DNA of 64,000 nt from Pseudoalteromonas sp. XMcav2-N (GCF_024124545.1 NZ_JAMXSF010000016.1:62001-126000); one strand, 5' to 3'; positions 9,333 to 18,489 are shown, numbered from the stretch's first letter. Numbers and translations: made by a program. Notes: generated by a model from the letters alone, not told the origin.

Positions 9333-9629
9333 CTACTGGCGAGGAAGCTGGATTTTTTTGTCTTCGCTTTGGCGATATAGCACAATGATGTGCCCGATCA
9401 CCTGAACTTTGTGAGCGCCTGTCTCGCGAACAATGGCATCGAAGATAAGCTGTTTGGTTTCACGGTCATTGGTTGGTACTTTTACTTTAATGAGTTCGTG
9501 AATGTCTAAACACTGCTCAATCTCTAACAGAACCCCCTCTGTCAGCCCGTTACCGCCGAGCAAAACAACAGGTTTTAGGTCGTGTGCTAACCCTTTTAGG
9601 TACTGCTTCTGTTTATTTGATAATGTCAT
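9333..9629 (-). CDS. yhbY: CRM-domain ribosome assembly RNA-binding protein
   Basis: This small cytoplasmic RNA-binding protein (98 aa) is formed entirely by one CRM domain and associates with large-subunit precursors in enteric bacteria. Signatures are the N-terminal LSNKQKQYLKGLAH, the GNGLTEGVL loop (GxxG-type RNA-contact loop) and the hydrophobic VQVIGHIIVLYR strand near the end. It is transcribed divergently from rlmE-ftsH, the arrangement seen in many gammaproteobacteria, which supports the name. Confidence 0.93.
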   Translation of the reverse strand: MTLSNKQKQYLKGLAHDLKPVVLLGGNGLTEGVLLEIEQCLDIHELIKVKVPTNDRETKQLIFDAIVRETGAHKVQVIGHIIVLYRQSEDKKIQLPRQ

Positions 9630-9712
9630 ATTGGTACAATTTACTAATTAAGGCTTGAATTACCGCTATTCTAACGCCATCTAAAGAATATTACTAATGA
9701 GTTGCAGTTAAT

Positions 9713-10342
9713 ATGGCAAATAAAAAGCACTCAGCGAGCTCCAAACGCTGGTTAAAAGAACATGTTGAAGATCCTTATGTTCATGAGGCACAAAAGCGGG
9801 GCTATCGCTCTCGTGCTGTGTTCAAACTTGAAGAGATCCAACAAAAAGACAAATTGTTTAGACCAGGCATGCATGTTGTTGACCTGGGGGCTGCGCCAGG
9901 AAGTTGGTCACAATACCTTGCAGAGCAAGTAGGTGATAACGGCGAAGTAATCGCATGTGATATTTTGCCAATGGATTCCTTACCCGGCGTAGCATTCCTG
10001 CAAGGCGACTTTCGTGAGGAAGCGGTCTTGAACGCGTTGTTGGACCGAATTGGTGGCAAAAATATAGATGTGGTATGTTCAGACATGGCGCCTAATATGA
10101 GCGGTAACACCGTGATAGATCAAGCGGGCAGCATGTATCTGGTTGAACTGGCGTTTGACATGTGCCACCAGGTACTTAAGCCTAACGGCGCTTTTGCCGT
10201 CAAGGTGTTTCAGGGAGAAGGCTTTGATCAATTTGTACAGGACGTGCGTAATGCCTTTAAAGTGGTTAAAATCCGCAAGCCCAAAGCGTCACGCCCCCGA
10301 TCTCGTGAAGTATATATAGTGGCGACGGGCTACAAACTGTAG
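9713..10342 (+). CDS. rlmE: 23S rRNA (uridine-2'-O-)-methyltransferase
   Basis: RlmE (FtsJ/RrmJ) methylates the ribose of a universally conserved uridine of the 23S rRNA A-loop, using SAM. The 209 residues include the SAM-binding DLGAAPGSWSQYL motif (about 59-71), CSDMAPNMSG (about 121-130), and the K-D-K-E catalytic set: Lys near the N-terminal SRAVFKL segment, Asp in SDMAP, Lys in FAVKVFQG and Glu in SREVYIVA. It is the first gene of the rlmE-ftsH unit and is divergent from yhbY. Confidence 0.95.
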   Translation: MANKKHSASSKRWLKEHVEDPYVHEAQKRGYRSRAVFKLEEIQQKDKLFRPGMHVVDLGAAPGSWSQYLAEQVGDNGEVIACDILPMDSLPGVAFLQGDFREEAVLNALLDRIGGKNIDVVCSDMAPNMSGNTVIDQAGSMYLVELAFDMCHQVLKPNGAFAVKVFQGEGFDQFVQDVRNAFKVVKIRKPKASRPRSREVYIVATGYKL

Positions 10343-10401
10343 TACAGTTGAAACGCTTTTAAGACGAATTTGAATTATTTTAGATACAAGAGGTTAACCC
10401 C

Positions 10402-12345
10402 TTGAGCGATATGGCGAAGAACTTAATACTCTGGTTGGTAATAGCTGTCGTGCTAATGACCGTATTTCAGAGCTTCAATGGTGGCGAACAAGCAGATCGC
10501 CAAACTAGTTACACTCAGTTTGTGAACGAAGTGCGCAGCGGTGTCGTCCGTGATGTAAACATTGACCGGACAGCTGGCACGATTACAGGGATAAAAAACA
10601 ATGGTGAGCGTTTCCAAACTATTATGCCATTGTACGATGATGATCTGATCAACGACTTACTGAAGAACGATGTAAACGTTAAAGGGGTTGCACCCGAAGA
10701 GCAGTCATTCCTGGCCAATATCTTTATTTCCTGGTTCCCAATGCTCTTGTTGATTGGTGTATGGATATTCTTCATGCGTCAGATGCAAGGGGGGGGCGGA
10801 AAAGGCGCCATGTCATTTGGCAAAAGTAAAGCTCGTCTGATGGGTGAGGACCAGGTAAAAACCACATTTGCTGATGTTGCTGGTTGTGATGAGGCAAAAG
10901 AAGACGTCACTGAGCTGGTTGACTTCTTACGAGACCCGTCTAAGTTCCAGAAACTGGGCGGTAACATCCCGAAAGGTGTGTTGATGGTCGGTCCTCCTGG
11001 TACTGGTAAAACCTTGCTAGCCAAAGCGGTTGCAGGTGAGGCGAAAGTCCCATTTTTCACCATTTCGGGTTCAGACTTCGTGGAAATGTTTGTGGGTGTA
11101 GGTGCGTCACGTGTACGTGATATGTTTGAGCAGGCTAAAAAAGCAGCGCCTTGTATTATTTTCATCGACGAAATCGATGCCGTGGGCCGCAAACGTGGTG
11201 CCGGTATGGGAGGCGGTCATGATGAACGTGAACAGACATTAAACCAAATGCTGGTAGAAATGGACGGCTTTGAAGGCAATGAAGGTATCATTGTTATTGC
11301 TGCGACTAACCGTCCGGATGTACTCGATCCTGCACTACTTCGTCCCGGGCGTTTTGACCGCCAGGTTGTTGTTGGGTTGCCAGACGTGCGTGGCCGTGAG
11401 CAAATCCTGAATGTACACATGCGCAAAGTACCGTTAGATGAAAATGTCGAGGCATCAGTCATTGCCCGTGGTACGCCTGGCTTCTCAGGTGCCGATCTGG
11501 CTAACCTGGTGAACGAGGCTGCCCTGTTTGCTGCGCGTGGCAACAAGCGTAAGGTAAGCATGGCTGAGTTTGATGCAGCGAAAGACAAAATCATGATGGG
11601 CGCAGAACGCAAGTCCATGGTTATGTCTGAGAAAGAGAAAGAAATGACAGCCTACCATGAAGCTGGTCACGCCATCGTAGGTAGATTGGTGCCAGAGCAT
11701 GATCCGGTCTACAAAGTGTCTATTATACCGCGTGGTCGAGCGCTGGGTGTCACTATGTATTTGCCTGAGCAAGATAGAGTCAGTCACTCCAAAGAGCATC
11801 TGGAGTCTATGTTGTCCAGCTTGTATGGTGGCCGTATTGCAGAAGCCATCATCTATGGTGATGATAAAGTGACGACGGGAGCCAGCAATGACATTGAACG
11901 GGCTACTGACATAGCTCGCAAGATGGTGACACAGTGGGGGTTAAGCCCCAAATTGGGTCCGCAAATGTATATGGAAGAGCAGGGCGAAATGTTCATGGGA
12001 GGCGGCTCGTCTCGTATGGCTGGCGTATCTGATGAAACGGCTAAGCTGATCGATGCTGAAATTAAAGATTTTGTAACCCGTAACTACGATAGAGCGGATC
12101 AAATTCTTAAGGACAACATGGATATTCTGCATGCGATGAAGGATGCATTGATGAAGTACGAAACAATCGATGCTGGTCAGATTGACGACTTGATGGAACG
12201 AAAAGAAGTGCGTCCACCCAGAGATGCTCATGATCGTAAGCCATCAGACAATGGCAACGCAGATAACCAGGCAAGCGCGAATAACAACGAAGATAAACGC
12301 GAAAGTGCATCAGCACCTGGCTCAGAGCTTGATGACAAGTCATAA
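10402..12345 (+). CDS. ftsH: ATP-dependent zinc metalloprotease FtsH
   Basis: FtsH is a membrane-anchored AAA+ protease that degrades short-lived and misassembled proteins. The 647 residues comprise TM1 (about 6-24), a periplasmic region, TM2 (about 108-128) followed by a glycine-rich linker, a Walker A GPPGTGKT, Walker B IIFIDEID, the second region of homology ATNRPDVLDPALLRPGRFDR, and the zinc site HEAGH in the M41 domain. The start is TTG: an AGAGG lies about nine bases upstream, whereas the in-frame ATG four codons later is too far from it. The tail after residue 600 is polar and probably disordered. A perfect terminator follows. Confidence 0.97.
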   Translation: MSDMAKNLILWLVIAVVLMTVFQSFNGGEQADRQTSYTQFVNEVRSGVVRDVNIDRTAGTITGIKNNGERFQTIMPLYDDDLINDLLKNDVNVKGVAPEEQSFLANIFISWFPMLLLIGVWIFFMRQMQGGGGKGAMSFGKSKARLMGEDQVKTTFADVAGCDEAKEDVTELVDFLRDPSKFQKLGGNIPKGVLMVGPPGTGKTLLAKAVAGEAKVPFFTISGSDFVEMFVGVGASRVRDMFEQAKKAAPCIIFIDEIDAVGRKRGAGMGGGHDEREQTLNQMLVEMDGFEGNEGIIVIAATNRPDVLDPALLRPGRFDRQVVVGLPDVRGREQILNVHMRKVPLDENVEASVIARGTPGFSGADLANLVNEAALFAARGNKRKVSMAEFDAAKDKIMMGAERKSMVMSEKEKEMTAYHEAGHAIVGRLVPEHDPVYKVSIIPRGRALGVTMYLPEQDRVSHSKEHLESMLSSLYGGRIAEAIIYGDDKVTTGASNDIERATDIARKMVTQWGLSPKLGPQMYMEEQGEMFMGGGSSRMAGVSDETAKLIDAEIKDFVTRNYDRADQILKDNMDILHAMKDALMKYETIDAGQIDDLMERKEVRPPRDAHDRKPSDNGNADNQASANNNEDKRESASAPGSELDDKS

Positions 12346-12367
12346 CCTGAGTTAGAATTAAGACAAG

Positions 12368-12397
12368 AAACCCCAGCTCGAGCTGGGGTTTTTTTAT
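12368..12397 (+). terminator. Rho-independent terminator of ftsH
   Basis: The 18-base perfect palindrome CCCCAGCTCGAGCTGGGG at 12371-12388 is flanked by AAA on the left and by seven or more T on the right. This is a textbook intrinsic terminator; it shows that folP-glmM need their own promoter. Confidence 0.93.
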
Positions 12398-12414
12398 ATT
12401 TTAAGAATAGGAAT

Positions 12415-12519
12415 TCATACCAATTCGCTGCAGGCGAGCTGAGTGCTTGAGTACAACGTATAATCACTTGTACTCTAAGGGCGTCTTATAAGTATGCGCA
12501 AGACAAAGGATTGGTGTGA
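12415..12519. repeat. MITE-like or REP-like palindromic intergenic element
   Basis: A 105-bp block between ftsH and folP is bounded by near-perfect 10-bp terminal inverted repeats (TCATACCAAT at 12415-12424 and ATTGGTGTGA at 12510-12519, one mismatch). It contains an inner hairpin GAGTACAA-N11-TTGTACTC. This nested dyad structure is typical of small non-autonomous elements or extragenic palindromes. I see no second copy in the window, so the class remains an inference. Confidence 0.5.
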
Positions 12520-12633
12520 GTAAGCGGCCATTCAGATGATGTCAGTTAGGCTCTCCCCCGCGAGTGCTCACTACCTTAATGTGGCAGTTTTTTTTAAAAT
12601 GTGCTTAGATACAGGCATTTCAACAGGCGAATT

Positions 12634-13479
12634 ATGCTTCAGCTTAAACTTCCTCGTGGTCGTAGGCTTGACCTTACGACGCCCCGAATAATGGGGATAG
12701 TCAATGTAACCCCTGATTCATTCTCAGATGGTGGCAAGTATTGTCAATCTGACAGCGCTGTCAACCATGGCCTGACTTTGTTGGATCAAGGCGCTGATAT
12801 CCTGGACATTGGTGGCGAGTCAACTCGACCTGGCGCACCTGACGTATCTTTAGAGCAAGAGCTAGAACGGGTTATCCCAGTCATTGAAGGCCTGCGTGCG
12901 CGGTCCGATTGTGTTATTTCGATTGACACCAGCAAAGCTGAGGTGATGGCAGCAGCGATAGAAGCCGGTGCAGACATCATTAATGACGTTCGGGCCCTAC
13001 AAGCGCCTGGTACTCTCGAGGTTGCATCGCGTTATAGCAACGTTGCTATCTGCCTTATGCATATGCAGGGCCAGCCCAGAACAATGCAAATCGATCCAAC
13101 CTATCAGGATCTGTTTACGGATATTTGTGAATTCTTTGAGTCACGCATTGCTAGCTGTGAAGAAGCTGGAGTTGCACGTGACCGCCTTATTATTGATCCA
13201 GGCTTTGGTTTTGGGAAAACACTGAAGCACAACTTTTCACTGTTAGGGCAGTTATCTTATTTTGCTGAACTAAAACTTCCTGTTTTGGCCGGGCTATCCC
13301 GGAAATCTATGTTTGGCAAATTACTTAATCGGGATACAGATGAGCGCCTGGCTGCAAGCCTTAGTGGAGCATTATTATGTGCTCAGCAGGGTGCGCAAAT
13401 CATACGTGTTCATGATGTAAAAGAAACCAATGATGTGCTGCGGGTTTGGCGCGCAGCAACGCATGGAGTAGATGAATGA
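12634..13479 (+). CDS. folP: Dihydropteroate synthase
   Basis: FolP condenses p-aminobenzoate with dihydropterin pyrophosphate in folate synthesis. The protein is 281 aa from the ATG at 12634. I prefer this start because AGG lies seven bases upstream and because the family normally begins just before the RIMGIVNVTPDSFSDGG motif; an open frame extends back to 12601. Other signatures are LDIGGESTRPGA, SIDTSKAEV, IINDVRA and DPGFGFGKT. Its TGA overlaps the glmM ATG (ATGA), giving a coupled folP-glmM unit as in many relatives. Confidence 0.95.
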   Translation: MLQLKLPRGRRLDLTTPRIMGIVNVTPDSFSDGGKYCQSDSAVNHGLTLLDQGADILDIGGESTRPGAPDVSLEQELERVIPVIEGLRARSDCVISIDTSKAEVMAAAIEAGADIINDVRALQAPGTLEVASRYSNVAICLMHMQGQPRTMQIDPTYQDLFTDICEFFESRIASCEEAGVARDRLIIDPGFGFGKTLKHNFSLLGQLSYFAELKLPVLAGLSRKSMFGKLLNRDTDERLAASLSGALLCAQQGAQIIRVHDVKETNDVLRVWRAATHGVDE

Positions 13480-14816
13480 CAACAAGAAAATATTTTGGTA
13501 CCGATGGTGTACGAGGGATGGTGGGAGAGTTTCCAATCACGCCAGAATTTGCACTCAAATTAGGCTGGGCAGCGGGTAAAGTATTATCCAAGTCTGGCAC
13601 TAAAAAAGTGATCATAGGAAAAGACACGCGTATTTCAGGGTATTTATTGGAAACGTCGCTGGAAGCTGGTCTAATTGCTGCGGGTATCAACGTCGTTCTG
13701 TTGGGCCCTATGCCGACGCCCGCCGTTGCCTATTTGACACAGACTTTCCGTGCTGAAGCAGGGATTGTGATTAGTGCATCTCATAATCCGTATCATGACA
13801 ATGGCATTAAATTCTTCGGCGGTGACGGAAAGAAACTACCTGATGAAGTTGAGCTGGAAATTGAAGCCATGCTCGACGAACCTATGACCTGTGTTGCTTC
13901 AGATAAACTAGGTAAAGCAAGACGCCTCGAAAATGCTGATGGCCGTTATATAGAATTCTGTAAAGGGCAATTCCCTAACGAACTTTCTCTAGAAGGACTC
14001 AAGATTGTCTTAGACTGCGCTAATGGCGCTACTTACCACATTGCTCCTGCTGTAATGCGCGAACTGGGCGCTGAGGTTATATGCACGGCTTGTGAGCCTA
14101 ATGGTGTAAATATCAACGAAAAGTGCGGTGCAACGCATGTTGATGCACTAAAACGTCACGTATTAGAGCATCAGGCTGATGTTGGTATCGCATACGATGG
14201 CGATGGTGACCGGGTTATGATGGTAGATCACAATGGTCGCGTCTTTGACGGCGATGATATCGTTTATATCATCGCAGCACAGGCACAGCACAGTGGACAC
14301 TTAAAAGGCGGCGTCGTGGGCACTGTGATGTCTAATATGGGGCTTGAAAATGCGCTCAAAGAGAAGGGGATCCCTTTTGAACGAAGCAAAGTCGGCGATC
14401 GCTATGTATTAAGCAAGCTTCAGGAGCGCGGTTGGACGATTGGTGGTGAAAGCTCCGGCCATGTTCTAAATCTCGATCTGATTCCTACAGGGGATGGGAT
14501 TGTATCTAGCCTTCAGGTATTGGCTGCGATGGTAGCGCAAAACCAGACACTCAAAGACTTAGGTGCCGGGTTTGTTAAATATCCGATGAAAATGATCAAT
14601 GTACGGTATGCCAAGGGGACGGACCCGGTCTCAGCAGAAGCTGTTCAGCAAGCCGTAAGAGACGTTGAATCTGATTTGGGCGATAAGGGTCGGGTGTTAC
14701 TGAGAAAGTCAGGCACTGAGCCGGTTGTTCGCGTCATGGTTGAGGCAGAGCAAGAAAAGCAAGTTATTGACTTTGCCACTAAAATTGCTCAAGTCGTTGA
14801 ATCTGTGAGCAACTAA
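13476..14816 (+). CDS. glmM: Phosphoglucosamine mutase
   Basis: GlmM interconverts glucosamine 6-phosphate and glucosamine 1-phosphate for UDP-GlcNAc, peptidoglycan and lipopolysaccharide synthesis. The 446 residues show the alpha-D-phosphohexomutase fold: FGTDGVRG at the N-terminus, the phosphoserine loop ISASHNPYHDNG with catalytic Ser 102, the magnesium loop DGDGDR, the sugar-binding GGESSGH and the phosphate-binding RKSGTEPVVRVM. The start overlaps the folP stop by four bases. Confidence 0.96.
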   Translation: MTTRKYFGTDGVRGMVGEFPITPEFALKLGWAAGKVLSKSGTKKVIIGKDTRISGYLLETSLEAGLIAAGINVVLLGPMPTPAVAYLTQTFRAEAGIVISASHNPYHDNGIKFFGGDGKKLPDEVELEIEAMLDEPMTCVASDKLGKARRLENADGRYIEFCKGQFPNELSLEGLKIVLDCANGATYHIAPAVMRELGAEVICTACEPNGVNINEKCGATHVDALKRHVLEHQADVGIAYDGDGDRVMMVDHNGRVFDGDDIVYIIAAQAQHSGHLKGGVVGTVMSNMGLENALKEKGIPFERSKVGDRYVLSKLQERGWTIGGESSGHVLNLDLIPTGDGIVSSLQVLAAMVAQNQTLKDLGAGFVKYPMKMINVRYAKGTDPVSAEAVQQAVRDVESDLGDKGRVLLRKSGTEPVVRVMVEAEQEKQVIDFATKIAQVVESVSN

Positions 14817-14895
14817 ACAAAAAACCACAATTTTTTCTTGTAACTTAGGGTGAGTGGCGTTAGTATCTCACCCGCTTTCTGACGCGGAGTAATAC

Positions 14896-15639
14896 ATGGG
14901 ACAGAGAAAGCCAATCGTCGCAGGCAACTGGAAAATGAACGGCTCGCCAGAGCTGATAAAAGAAATTGCAGCGGTGAGTGCGCAAGTCACAAGCGAACAA
15001 CGCGAGGTGTTGATTTTTCCTCCGGCAGTTCTGCTTTCTGAAGCAATCTCAGCGGGTTTAGAGTGTGGCACACAAACTGTGTCAGAATTCGATGCCGGCG
15101 CTTACACTGGTGAGATTCAAGCTTCCTTAGTCAAATCTCTAGGCGCAAATTATACCTTGGTCGGTCATTCAGAAAGACGCAGTATTTATGGCGAGTCAAA
15201 TGAAGACATTGCCAATAAATTTGCACAAGCGCAAAAGAACGGCCTGACACCTATTCTGTGTATTGGTGAAACCCAGGAGCAGAGAACGGAAGGTAAAACA
15301 GAAGAAGTTGTTAAACAACAGCTTGTGTCTGTAATCGAAAAATTAGGCATAGCATCACTGGTTAATTCTGTGATAGCATACGAGCCAGTCTGGGCAATAG
15401 GTACCGGTTTAACAGCCACTCCAGAACAAGCCCAGGAAACACACAAGTATATACGCGACTTGTTACGTAGTTATGATGAACAGGTTGCCGATGCACTACG
15501 TATCCTATATGGCGGTAGTGTAAATGAAAGTAACAGTGAATTATTATTCGCACAAGCAGATATTGATGGTGGCCTGATCGGCGGAGCAAGTCTCAAACCA
15601 CAAAGCTTCAAGGCTATCTGCGAAAGTGCAAAGGGATAA
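14896..15639 (+). CDS. tpiA: Triosephosphate isomerase
   Basis: TpiA interconverts dihydroxyacetone phosphate and glyceraldehyde 3-phosphate in glycolysis. The 247 residues have the expected TIM-barrel signatures: GNWKMNGS with the catalytic Lys, VGHSERR with the catalytic His, AYEPVWAIGTG with the catalytic Glu, and the phosphate-binding YGGSVN and GLIGGASL loops. It lies four bases upstream of secG, so the two genes are probably cotranscribed. Confidence 0.96.
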   Translation: MGQRKPIVAGNWKMNGSPELIKEIAAVSAQVTSEQREVLIFPPAVLLSEAISAGLECGTQTVSEFDAGAYTGEIQASLVKSLGANYTLVGHSERRSIYGESNEDIANKFAQAQKNGLTPILCIGETQEQRTEGKTEEVVKQQLVSVIEKLGIASLVNSVIAYEPVWAIGTGLTATPEQAQETHKYIRDLLRSYDEQVADALRILYGGSVNESNSELLFAQADIDGGLIGGASLKPQSFKAICESAKG

Positions 15640-15643
15640 GTAA

Positions 15644-15991
15644 ATGTACGAGATTCTTTTGGTTATTTATTTGGTTGTCTCGCTGTCATTGATCGGCATG
15701 ATCTTGATCCAGCAAGGTAAAGGCGCAGATATGGGTTCTTCATTCGGCGCTGGCGCATCGGCAACTGTGTTCGGGTCATCAGGTGCTGGTAACTTTATGA
15801 CTAAGACAACAACAATACTTGCAACAATATTCTTTGTACTAAGTATTGTTTTGGGTAGCATGACAGCAAGCCAAATTAAGCAAGCTGATCAGTGGGAAAA
15901 TCTGGAAGCTCCGGCGGCAACAGTCGCACCTTCTAGCGACGATGTTCCCGCGTCAGAAGAGTCTCAAAACAACTCAGACGTACCAAACTAA
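15644..15991 (+). CDS. secG: Preprotein translocase subunit SecG
   Basis: SecG is the small inner-membrane subunit of the SecYEG translocon. The 115 residues have two transmembrane segments (about 3-23 and 50-70) separated by the conserved IQQGKGADMGSSFGAGAS cytoplasmic loop, and a polar Ser/Asp/Glu-rich tail. The order tpiA-secG-tRNA-Leu matches many gammaproteobacteria. The start lies four bases after the tpiA stop. Confidence 0.95.
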   Translation: MYEILLVIYLVVSLSLIGMILIQQGKGADMGSSFGAGASATVFGSSGAGNFMTKTTTILATIFFVLSIVLGSMTASQIKQADQWENLEAPAATVAPSSDDVPASEESQNNSDVPN

Positions 15992-16003
15992 AGTTATTAC
16001 TTA

Positions 16004-16089
16004 GCGAACGTGGTGGAATTGGTAGACACGCCATCTTGAGGGGGTGGTGAGCATAGCTCGTGGGGGTTCAAGTCCCCCCGTTCGCACCA
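16004..16089 (+). tRNA. tRNA-Leu (GAG), copy 1
   Basis: An 86-nt class II cloverleaf with encoded CCA. The acceptor stem GCGAACG pairs with CGTTCGC, the D-arm is TGGTGGAATTGGTAGACA, the anticodon is GAG in CTTGAGG, there is a long variable arm, and the T-arm is GGGGGTTCAAGTCCCCC. It lies 12 bases after secG. Confidence 0.96.
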
Positions 16090-16095
16090 AATCTC

Positions 16096-16118
16096 AGAGC
16101 CAGCAATGCACTGGCTCT
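16096..16118 (+). other. Stem-loop between the two tRNA-Leu genes
   Basis: Perfect 8-bp arms AGAGCCAG / CTGGCTCT surround a 7-nt loop, just 3' of the first tRNA-Leu. No T-run follows directly, so it could be a weak terminator or a processing hairpin in a secG-tRNA transcript. Confidence 0.5.
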
Positions 16119-16171
16119 CTCATTAAATCGAGAATAATTGAGCTTCTGGCTCAGATGCATTACACCGAATT

Positions 16172-16257
16172 GCGAATGTGGTGGAATTGGTAGACACGCC
16201 ATCTTGAGGGGGTGGTGAGCATAGCTCGTGGGGGTTCAAGTCCCCCCATTCGCACCA
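16172..16257 (+). tRNA. tRNA-Leu (GAG), copy 2
   Basis: An 86-nt class II tRNA with encoded CCA, identical to copy 1 except for one acceptor-stem base pair. GCGAATG / CATTCGC replaces GCGAACG / CGTTCGC, a C-G to U-A compensatory change that keeps the stem. The anticodon is GAG. Confidence 0.96.
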
Positions 16258-16374
16258 ATCGGTTATCCTATATCCCATTATTACTTTCCAAAAGCTTCTA
16301 AATTTAAATCACTTAGCTGCACTATTGCCTGCACATTGAGTTACACTAAAAGAAACTGGCCCGTATTTTTCTTT

Positions 16375-18360
16375 ATGCTTTTTCCTGCTCACTTTATTTC
16401 AAGAGTATTTCATAACATCAAATCCGTTGAGGTGGGACCGCAAGGGATAAGCGTTCAACGCTCAGGCAGCACAGAGTTACTCGGCTGGGTTGAACAATCT
16501 CGGCCTCCTGTACTCGTGACAGACTGGTTGGGAGCCCGTATCGAGTGTTATCAACAGGGTATGGTCTTGAAACTTCGATTACGGGGGCATTGTGCCCCCC
16601 ATTTGCAGCACCACCTCGAGATACTTTGGATAAACACCCACAAAGCACGTCTGCTTTCGTCAGTCAGAGCAATAGAACAACTCTTGCAGCGCCGTTACCT
16701 TTCGGTGCGTCACTGGGCTGCAATTCGCTCTGTGATAGCTGAATTGGCAAAGCGCTGGTGCGGCTGGACAAATCAGGCTCAGATGCACAAGACGCTAAAG
16801 CAAGCCCAAAGCACCGTCAATGAGCTACACGCTTGGCAAGAAGAAGATCTTGCTCAGTTCAGAGAAGCGTTTGTGCAAGCGCAGTTATCTCACCATGAAA
16901 CCTTCTTTGATACCGTGTGTGGCCATCCGCTGACTCAGTCTCAGCGTCGTGCATGTGTTGTTCAGGACGAACGTCAGCTATTGCTAGCCGGAGCCGGTAC
17001 TGGAAAAACCAGTGTTATGATTGCAAAAGCGGCTTATCTGCTGCATTCAAAGCAGGCTGAAGCCGAGCAAGTATTGATGCTGGCTTACGGCAAAGAAGCC
17101 GCAGATGAGATGCAGCAAAGGCTCAAACATAGCAAGGTAACGATAGAGTGCGCCACGTTTCATAGCCTTGGGTTAGGGATCATTGCACAAGTTGAGGGTC
17201 ATAAGCCAAAGCTGTCTGCATTGTGCCTGAACGATAGTGCGAGAGAGCGGTTTATTGCTGACACTTTGGCATCTTTATGTCAGGACCCTCAGTATCAGAG
17301 AGATTTACTTGCCCTACTAAAAAAAGAGTTTTCTGATCCACAACAAAGCCAGGAGCTCGATTTGGGGGGGCGTGCGGCCAAAAAACTCATTCGACAGTTT
17401 ACTGAAGCACTCAGCTTTTACAAACAGGCTCTGTTTTTGGGTAAAACACAAGCATTGAGTCAAGAATTTGCGCTCTGGACTAACTGCTTCAGGCCCGTAC
17501 TGGCGGACTACCAGCTTTATCTGCAAAAAGAGCAATGTATCGACTTTGACGATATGATCACGCGCGCGGTCGACTATGTGCGCAGCGGTCAGTTTTATAG
17601 TCCCTGGCACTATGTGTTAGTTGATGAATTTCAGGATATCTCACCTCTGAGGGCTTTGCTTATCAAAGCCTTGCTTGCGCAAAATGATAAAAATGCGCTG
17701 TTCGCAGTCGGTGACGACTGGCAAGCGATTTACCGCTTCAGCGGGGGAGATGTGTCGATGACCACACACTTTGCTGAGCACTTCGGACAGGCCACTATCC
17801 AACAGCTGGATATGACCTTTCGTTATCCCCAACAGTTGCTGGATATCGCCAGTGAGTTTGTTTGTCAGAACCCTAACCAACTAGTTAAAAGGGTCAATGC
17901 CAGTAACGTGGCGACCTGTCCGGCTCTGATGGCACGCCCAGATGGAAGTGACGCACTTAGCACAGCAATAGAAGCCTTTCTAGACCAGACCGCAGAGCCG
18001 TGTAGCGTCCTTTTACTGGCTCGGAATCACAAATTTTTGCCTTCCTCCGAGGTGATAGCAAGCTTTACTCAGCGCTTCCCCAGAGCCCGGATAACGGCAC
18101 TGACATTTCATGGTGCTAAGGGAAAAGAGGCGGACTTCAGTATTCTACTCGGTTTGCATCAAAGCAGTGTGCCAGCCAGAGCGCATAATGCCCCTATTAC
18201 AGAAGCGCTTTTGCCTGAGCCAGAACTGTACCCGGATGCAGAAGAACGTCGCTTGTTCTATGTTGCATTGACACGTGCCAGATTACAAACTTGCCTATTA
18301 GTGCCTGAGGATCCGAGTCCCTTTATCGAGGAAGTCTTGGCACTGGTAAACGAGTCGTGA
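16375..18360 (+). CDS. helD: DNA helicase IV
   Basis: This superfamily 1 UvrD/Rep-like 3'-5' DNA helicase resembles E. coli HelD along its length. I take the ATG at 16375 (661 aa); the open frame runs back to 16228, but that part would translate the tRNA-Leu. Motifs are Walker A AGAGTGKTS (about residue 205), LVDEFQDISPLRA (motif II), AVGDDWQAIYRFSGGD (motif III), FRYPQQLLDIA, TFHGAKGKEAD (motif V) and EERRLFYVALTRAR (motif VI). The N-terminal ~190 residues are the family's HelD-specific region. No clear ribosome-binding site is visible. Confidence 0.9.
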   Translation: MLFPAHFISRVFHNIKSVEVGPQGISVQRSGSTELLGWVEQSRPPVLVTDWLGARIECYQQGMVLKLRLRGHCAPHLQHHLEILWINTHKARLLSSVRAIEQLLQRRYLSVRHWAAIRSVIAELAKRWCGWTNQAQMHKTLKQAQSTVNELHAWQEEDLAQFREAFVQAQLSHHETFFDTVCGHPLTQSQRRACVVQDERQLLLAGAGTGKTSVMIAKAAYLLHSKQAEAEQVLMLAYGKEAADEMQQRLKHSKVTIECATFHSLGLGIIAQVEGHKPKLSALCLNDSARERFIADTLASLCQDPQYQRDLLALLKKEFSDPQQSQELDLGGRAAKKLIRQFTEALSFYKQALFLGKTQALSQEFALWTNCFRPVLADYQLYLQKEQCIDFDDMITRAVDYVRSGQFYSPWHYVLVDEFQDISPLRALLIKALLAQNDKNALFAVGDDWQAIYRFSGGDVSMTTHFAEHFGQATIQQLDMTFRYPQQLLDIASEFVCQNPNQLVKRVNASNVATCPALMARPDGSDALSTAIEAFLDQTAEPCSVLLLARNHKFLPSSEVIASFTQRFPRARITALTFHGAKGKEADFSILLGLHQSSVPARAHNAPITEALLPEPELYPDAEERRLFYVALTRARLQTCLLVPEDPSPFIEEVLALVNES

Positions 18361-18489
18361 TTACAGCGTTCACTGGGCTTTGGTTAGTTACGAATAATTC
18401 ATCCTGACGACAAAATTATTTTGTTGTACTTCATCTGGCTCGCTCATCATAATCCGCGTTTTAACGCAATCGATAAACGAGAAACACAG

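Noticed and set aside
10779..11192. Long minus-strand frame inside ftsH (and similar frames inside feoB, glmM and the SNF2 gene)
   Set aside because: These are shadows of strongly biased codon use in real genes. The translations are low-complexity Ser/Pro/Thr-rich and have no start signals.
16004..16257. tRNA genes as integration sites for a genomic island
   Set aside because: No integrase, no direct att-like repeat of a tRNA end, and housekeeping genes on both sides.
16228..16374. Upstream extension of helD starting inside tRNA-Leu
   Set aside because: It translates the T-arm of the tRNA (VQVPPFAP pattern). HelD homology begins only after ATG 16375.
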